Source: Lachnospiraceae bacterium
GTDB lineage: Bacteria > Bacillota > Clostridia > Lachnospirales > Lachnospiraceae
Length of the DNA: 64,000 nt
Assembly: GCA_910575835.1 (NCBI GenBank)
Contig: CAJTGB010000009.1
Location: forward strand, 62,001-126,000
Direction of reading: 5' to 3'
Below, in pieces: positions 59,345 through 64,000 of this stretch; position 1 is the first letter of the stretch, and each line of letters starts with the position of its first letter. A model generated the notes under the pieces. It saw nothing but the letters and a program-made list of their open reading frames with translations. It did not search any database and was not told the origin of the DNA. Position numbers and translations under genes: made by a program.

Positions 59345-62300
59345 TCAGATCTTAAAATCTTCTTCCTTCAGGATGATCCTGTCAGATTCATCCGTACCTC
59401 TTCCGAACACTCTTCTCGCCAGATGCTTCACATTCGCCTTCTGTGAATGCTCGATCGCCTCATCCATGATATCTTTGACCTCCGCAACCGATACTGCATG
59501 GTCTTCCCTCTGCATTACATCGATCCTGCTGTACAGTGCAAGGATACCCATCTCATCCAGCTTATAGCCGTTCTCCTTCGCGTACGTCTGTCCGAAGGTT
59601 ACCAGCTCGTCATTGACAAATACCGGAAGCTCCAGCTTAGAATTGAACTTCTTCTTAAATTCCGGGTTCGCCGTCAGAATACGTTCAAGCGGCTTCCTCT
59701 GATCCTCCAGCACAAAGAGCATCTCACCCGTCTTCCTCTCCATCAGGCGGTTCAGTTCCTTGATCGTTCGGGAATTCAGTTTACCGGCCTTCTCAACGAT
59801 AATAGCTCCGCCGCGCAGCTTCTGGATAATATTCGTCAGTTCCTTCTTATTCAGCGATTCGCCTGTCACGATCGCAACCTTTCCTTGCTTCAGATTCCTC
59901 TGCTTCTGGATCGCTTTTACAATGTCCACTGCCAGCACCGTCTTACCGGAACCCTTGCGGCCGATCACCAGAAGATTGCCGGTCTTAGAGGTCCCTTCCT
60001 TGCGGGCTCTCCTGTCGTTATCCAGCACCTCCACGATCTGTTCACTCATTCCCCTTACCGGTACAAAATATGAAAACAGCTTCTTCTGCTCCTCGGTAAG
60101 TCCCGCCTTCAGACCGATCTCACTGGTCGCGCTCAGATCATACCGCCCGGTAACGACAAATCCCGTATCAAAAGGAACTCCGCTGCCTTTCGCCTTCTTG
60201 ATCCGCGCCTGAATCTCTTCCTCAGACGGTTCCTCGATCTCAAGCTCTTCTTCAAAGTCTTCGCTCTCGAATTCGTCTTCGTCAGCCTCCTCGAAGTCCT
60301 CTTCCTCAGATTCCTCTAAATCTTCATCCTCGAAATCCTCTTCTTCAAAATCTTCCTCTCCGAAGCCTTCCTCTTCAAATTCGTCTTCTATATAATCCTC
60401 TTCGAAGTCCTCGTCTGAGTCCTCTTCAAATTCGTCCTCAGAATCATCCTCGTAACCTTCTTCCAGATCCTCGTCAGATTCCTCCTCAAAATCCTCTTCC
60501 TCGAATTCGTCTTCTTCTAAATCCTCTTCCTCAAATCCGTCCTCAGAATCTTCTTCAAACTCATCCTCCTCAAAGTCTTCCTCTTCAAACTCTTCCTCAG
60601 ATTCCTCCTCAAAGTCCTCCTCTTCAAATCCGTCGTCAGACTCCTCTTCAAAGTCCTCTTCTTCAAATCCGTCGTCAGACTCCTCTTCAAAGTCCTCTTC
60701 TTCAAATCCGTCGTCAGACTCCTCAAAGTCTTCTTCAAACTCATCGTCAGACTCCTCAAAGTCTTCTCCAAATTCCTCGCCGGACTCTTCCTCAAAATCT
60801 TCCTCTTCAAATTCCTCGTCAGACTCCTCAAAGTCTTCTCCAAATTCCCCGTCAGACTCCTCAAAGTCTTCTTCAAATTCCTCATCAGACTTTTCAAAGT
60901 CTTCTCCAAGCTCCTCGTCAGACTCCTCAAAGCCTTCTCCAAGCTCCTCGTCAGATTCTTCCTCAAAGCCTTCCTCTTCAAACTCTTCCTCAAAGTCCTC
61001 TCCAGATTCTTCCTCAAAGTCCTCTTCTTCAAACTCTTCGTCAGACCCCTCAAAATCCTCTTCAAATTCCCCGTCAGATTCCTCAAAATCCTCTTCAAGT
61101 TCCCCGTCAGACTCCTCTTTTAATCTGCCTTCCGCATCCTTTCCGAGATCTTTTCCTTTCAGATCATCGATCGCAAGAGCCCCTTCATCAAAGCCGCGGT
61201 TCTTGGCTGCGTCCTCAACGATCCCGCTTAACAGCTTCTCGTCGATCTCCTCGACGCTGACATCCTCCTCAGGCTCCGAAGCGTCTTCTCCCAGTTCTTC
61301 CATAAGCCTGACAATATCATCCGGTATCCTCTGCGTCTTACCGTCGACTGGATTCTGCTTCTCCTCAGCCCGGTCCGCCGCAACTGTCTTCTTCGTCGTC
61401 TGTTTTACCTTAGGCTTCTCCTTCTTAATCTCTGTCTCTATATCCAGACTTTCGGATTCGCCCTCTACCATCAGATCTATATCCGGTATCCCATCCATCA
61501 GGTCAGCCAGATCCGCTGCTTCTTCTGCAGAAGCGTCCGTCTTCTCTTCCGCCTCACTGTCTTCTGCTGACTTGCCGGAGGCTTCCCCGGCCGCCTTGCG
61601 CGCGGCAATCTGCCCTGCCTTGCGCAATGCCTCTTCTGTAATCTTACGCGCTTCCTCTTCCGCCTTGCGCACCGCCTCTTCTGCGGCCGCCTTCCTGGCG
61701 GCTGCTTCCTCTTCCGCTTTGCGTGCCGCCTCTTCCGCCGCTGCCTTCCTGGCGAGCGCTGCTTCCTCTGCCTTGCGTGCGGCCTCCTCTGCGGCTGCCT
61801 TGCGTGCCTCGGCTGCCTTCAATGCCGCCCTCTCTTCCGCTGCTTTCTCCTCGGCCGCCTTACGTTCTGCCGCTTTACGCAGAGCTTCCTTCTCAGCAAG
61901 CTTCTTTACCGCATCTTCTCCGTCCTCTTCACGGGACTCTCCTTCTCCTCTGGCTCTTCTCTCCGCCTCTCTTCGCTCCAGCTCTCTCTGTAAGCCGATC
62001 TCGTCACGCTCCCTGCGAAGCCTCTCGTCATCTTCTTCTCTCTGTCTCTCTATAGCCTCAGCATTCGCTCTCTGTTTCGACTCCCATTCCTGCAGGATCT
62101 CTTCGATACGCATCTGTCCCGTCGCACGGAGCGCGCTCGTCTTCTTGTCTGTCTTTATCCTTACCGGCTTCTCTTCACGTACCGGTTCCTTCACCTGCGG
62201 TGTCTCCGGCTCTTCTATCTCCAGAGTTTCTTCGGCAGGAGCCGAAGCTGCTTCCTCTGTCTTCTCTTCTTCTTTCTTACTATTGATCAGCGCTTCCATA

Positions 62301-63235
62301 TGTATCTGGCCGGTAACCTGACGAATCCCTTCTTTTACCCTGGCCACAGTCTTCTCCACACTTCGCATTCCGCTTGCAAATGCCATTCCGTTGGCAAGCG
62401 CCTCCTGCAGAGTCGCGCCCTTCACAACCTTCTTAATAGAGGAATTCTGCGCTGCCGCCGCTTCCTCGTCCGCTTTCAGATCTGCAGTCTCCCTCTCTGC
62501 AGCGCCGGCAGATTCCTGCTGTTCTTCCTCACCGGCAGGCGCACTCTCCTTGTTCTGTTCATTAGGCATGACCGGCATCTTCGCAGACGTATTGCGCTTC
62601 AAAGGACGCGGCTTCTTAGATGATCCCGGCCACGCGTCATACTTCTCCTGCTGAAGAGGGGTAAGCGGCTTATACTGCATCTTAAGCTCCATGGCCTGAT
62701 AGACATATTTGCCCTCGCTGAACCAAAGGATCAGATCGTCGCACTCCTCCAGGCATTCCGCCGTCATCCCTGCATCATGATACAGCTTCGCCAGCTCAAA
62801 CGCCCATTTTTCAATGTATTCTGATTTCTTAAAATCCTCCAGGGCGGCGATCTGCTCACTGAGAGGCGCTCCCTGTGCACTTAATATCCGATATTTTAAT
62901 ATGTACTGATTCGGGTCCTTCGGCGCAAGCTTCACGAACTCCTCATAACAATCCGCCGCTTCCTCAACATCATTAATCTTCAACGCAAGCAGCCCTAATC
63001 GATACGCTATCTTCCTGCTCCCCGGAGAACGATCGAACGCTACAAACAAAATATCACGGCTCTTCTGATATTCACCGTTATACTCATAGATCTCGCTTAC
63101 AGAATTCAGAGTAGCGACATTCTTGACTCTCCGCCAGTCAATCGTATCCGCGATCTCCATCGCTTTCTTGTACTGCTTCTTCTCCATGTACTCCTGCATC
63201 TGTTCTGTTTTCACCCTATATTCATATTTATCCAA
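59345..63235 (-). CDS. Giant TPR / coiled-coil / acidic-repeat protein with C-terminal AAA-like domain
   Basis: About 1296 residues; function unknown. I choose the TTG at 63235 (GAGGTG 6 nt upstream) over the GTG at 63244. Residues ~1-200 are TPR-like helices (YKKAMEIADTIDWRRVKN, EEAADCYEEFVKLAPKDPNQ). Residues 200-700 are charged, with an Ala/Glu/Lys/Arg coiled coil (about 400-560). Residues ~705-1000 are a very acidic repeat region built from EESDEEFEEDFEE-like units. Residues ~1010-1296 form an ATPase-like domain with Walker A VIGRKGSGKTVLAVDI and a Walker B-like GGAIIVEKAGKL in which the usual Asp is missing. A strong promoter lies at 63293-63321. Confidence 0.8.
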   Translation of the reverse strand: MDKYEYRVKTEQMQEYMEKKQYKKAMEIADTIDWRRVKNVATLNSVSEIYEYNGEYQKSRDILFVAFDRSPGSRKIAYRLGLLALKINDVEEAADCYEEFVKLAPKDPNQYILKYRILSAQGAPLSEQIAALEDFKKSEYIEKWAFELAKLYHDAGMTAECLEECDDLILWFSEGKYVYQAMELKMQYKPLTPLQQEKYDAWPGSSKKPRPLKRNTSAKMPVMPNEQNKESAPAGEEEQQESAGAAERETADLKADEEAAAAQNSSIKKVVKGATLQEALANGMAFASGMRSVEKTVARVKEGIRQVTGQIHMEALINSKKEEEKTEEAASAPAEETLEIEEPETPQVKEPVREEKPVRIKTDKKTSALRATGQMRIEEILQEWESKQRANAEAIERQREEDDERLRRERDEIGLQRELERREAERRARGEGESREEDGEDAVKKLAEKEALRKAAERKAAEEKAAEERAALKAAEARKAAAEEAARKAEEAALARKAAAEEAARKAEEEAAARKAAAEEAVRKAEEEARKITEEALRKAGQIAARKAAGEASGKSAEDSEAEEKTDASAEEAADLADLMDGIPDIDLMVEGESESLDIETEIKKEKPKVKQTTKKTVAADRAEEKQNPVDGKTQRIPDDIVRLMEELGEDASEPEEDVSVEEIDEKLLSGIVEDAAKNRGFDEGALAIDDLKGKDLGKDAEGRLKEESDGELEEDFEESDGEFEEDFEGSDEEFEEEDFEEESGEDFEEEFEEEGFEEESDEELGEGFEESDEELGEDFEKSDEEFEEDFEESDGEFGEDFEESDEEFEEEDFEEESGEEFGEDFEESDDEFEEDFEESDDGFEEEDFEEESDDGFEEEDFEEESDDGFEEEDFEEESEEEFEEEDFEEDEFEEDSEDGFEEEDLEEDEFEEEDFEEESDEDLEEGYEDDSEDEFEEDSDEDFEEDYIEDEFEEEGFGEEDFEEEDFEDEDLEESEEEDFEEADEDEFESEDFEEELEIEEPSEEEIQARIKKAKGSGVPFDTGFVVTGRYDLSATSEIGLKAGLTEEQKKLFSYFVPVRGMSEQIVEVLDNDRRARKEGTSKTGNLLVIGRKGSGKTVLAVDIVKAIQKQRNLKQGKVAIVTGESLNKKELTNIIQKLRGGAIIVEKAGKLNSRTIKELNRLMERKTGEMLFVLEDQRKPLERILTANPEFKKKFNSKLELPVFVNDELVTFGQTYAKENGYKLDEMGILALYSRIDVMQREDHAVSVAEVKDIMDEAIEHSQKANVKHLARRVFGRGTDESDRIILKEEDFKI
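60240..61120 (-). repeat. Acidic low-complexity repeat tract in the giant gene
   Basis: Almost 300 consecutive codons are dominated by Glu, Asp, Phe and Ser in imperfect 9- to 13-residue units (FEEDFEESDEE type); several units near 60640-60720 are nearly identical at the DNA level (about 48 bp). Length variation between strains is likely. Confidence 0.85.
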
Positions 63236-63292
63236 ACTTCTCACCTCAAAAAATTTGTTAAAACTGCATTATTCTACACTTTTACGAATATA

Positions 63293-63321
63293 ATTCTATC
63301 ATACGCCATGTGTAATGTCAA
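63293..63321 (-). promoter_or_regulatory. Promoter of the giant protein gene
   Basis: TTGACA (63316-63321), 17-nt spacer, TAGAAT (63293-63298) on the minus strand, about 58 nt before the start codon. Confidence 0.8.
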
Positions 63322-63429
63322 AATATACGATGAAAAATGCCAAATATCTTTATATAAGATATGCCAGAATCCTCCATACGACACCAGCAATTTTTAAACA
63401 CCCTGCACTGCAGCGCGTCTTAATTGGCC

Positions 63430-63480
63430 AAAAAAGGAGCACTGCTTCTTAACTATACTATAGTTATTACACAATGCTCC
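63430..63480 (-). terminator. Intrinsic terminator with no recognised gene upstream
   Basis: On the minus strand GGAGCATTG, a loop with an inner AACTATA..TATAGTT pairing, CAGTGCTCC and six T. It would end a transcript coming from 63481-64000 or beyond. Confidence 0.8.
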
Positions 63481-64000
63481 GTTAATTTTCTATATTAAGT
63501 TTTATCATATTCTCATATAAATCGGAGGATTCTACTTAGATTAAGACGTTCCCTTCTGCCCTTTTTATCTTATACCTGTCCTGTCATTCCATACATCGCT
63601 TCCAAGGTAAAATGTACGGAATAAACTTGCCCCTCACTGGTATAGATCGTTATCCCTTCTATAAATTCTTATGGATGCCCGCTACGGCTTGTGCAACTTG
63701 TCAGCTTTCCTCTTAGCTGATAATGATTCGGTCTGTTAGGTAATGTTATAATCCCCTGTACATCGTCTAATCATCCCGAATCTGTTGTGGTATCATTCTC
63801 AATATGTCTGCAAATCCTTATCTATCTCTTCTATATTATCCGGTCTCTTCATCTCCGACTCTTCTTCTCATTCAAATTACCGGCTTATCTCTCTATGGTT
63901 AAGGCTTAATCTACGGGAACTTCTATTTGCCATACCACTAACATATTGAGTTGTTGAATCTTTTACATTGTCCAATGGAATAAGCCTCCTTTCGTATTTC
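63481..64000. other. Stretch without a recognised gene
   Basis: No long frame exists on either strand. On the minus strand AAAGGAGG followed by a TTG near 63974 opens a ~32-codon frame, and another short open stretch (about 63590-63690) reads IYTSEGQVYSVHFTLEAMYG before a stop. These look like remnants of decayed coding DNA or a non-coding transcript that ends at the terminator at 63430-63480. I recognise no family. Confidence 0.5.

Noticed and set aside
60517-61098. 193-codon minus-strand frame rich in Arg, Lys, Leu inside the giant gene
   Set aside because: Out-of-frame reading of the acidic repeat tract; composition follows from the shifted GAA/GAT codons.
61203-62321. 372-codon plus-strand frame, Ser/Ala-rich
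   Set aside because: Antisense shadow of the Ala/Glu/Lys coiled coil of the giant protein; no start signal and no known fold.

Overview
The window looks like a chromosomal segment of a motile, anaerobic, Gram-positive Clostridia member, most likely Lachnospiraceae. The evidence is a Firmicutes-type flagellar operon (FliY with a CheC-like N-terminus, FlbD, the TIGR02530-type operon protein), a V-type ATPase operon, rubrerythrin, a sortase-type surface protein, tRNA genes without encoded CCA, and many short palindromic repeats. The species cannot be fixed from sequence reading alone.

Region 1 (1-20.8 kb, minus strand) is one long flagellar/chemotaxis operon. It reads flgB, fliE, fliF, fliG, fliH, fliI, fliJ, fliK, flgD, the operon protein, flgE, flbD, motA, motB, fliM, cheY, flgC, fliY, fliO, fliP, fliQ, fliR, flhB, flhA, and leaves the window inside flhA. 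Oddities are flgC moved away from flgB, a composite palindromic element between flgE and flbD, a 19-bp perfect inverted repeat between fliE and fliF, a T9 tract in fliR, and two internal copies of a FliM-like CheY-binding motif in FliY. A lytic transglycosylase and a chemoreceptor sit just upstream.

Region 2 (24-33 kb) is accessory. It holds an AlbA_2-type regulator with 9-bp operator-like repeats, tRNA-Glu and tRNA-Cys, aminopeptidase P, tRNA-Lys, a DUF2325 coiled-coil protein, and a small membrane protein whose 3' end is duplicated (169 bp, perfect) around an Fst-like type I toxin-antitoxin locus. A cell-wall-anchored surface protein follows.

Region 3 (33-41 kb, minus strand) is the most interesting part: a surface-modification operon of a transglutaminase-domain protein, an Asp/Glu racemase, a DltA-like adenylating enzyme, a carrier protein, an MBOAT acyltransferase, a DltD/SGNH-like protein and a lipoprotein. 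It looks like a dlt-type pathway for a D-amino acid made by the racemase. Its apparent promoter has a G10 tract between -35 and -10, the classic layout for phase variation. A second type I toxin-antitoxin candidate lies directly upstream.

Region 4 (41.7-56.9 kb) holds a MATE transporter, rubrerythrin, the V-ATPase operon (G/H, C, I, K, F, E, A, B, D) with a 64-bp palindromic element whose end supplies the stop codon of subunit B, TrmB, a thioredoxin, a DUF1002 secreted protein and a HipBA-like pair. Region 5 (57-64 kb) holds a larger relative of that palindromic element, glgB, and a giant TPR/acidic/ATPase-like protein. The last 500 bases contain no gene I recognise.
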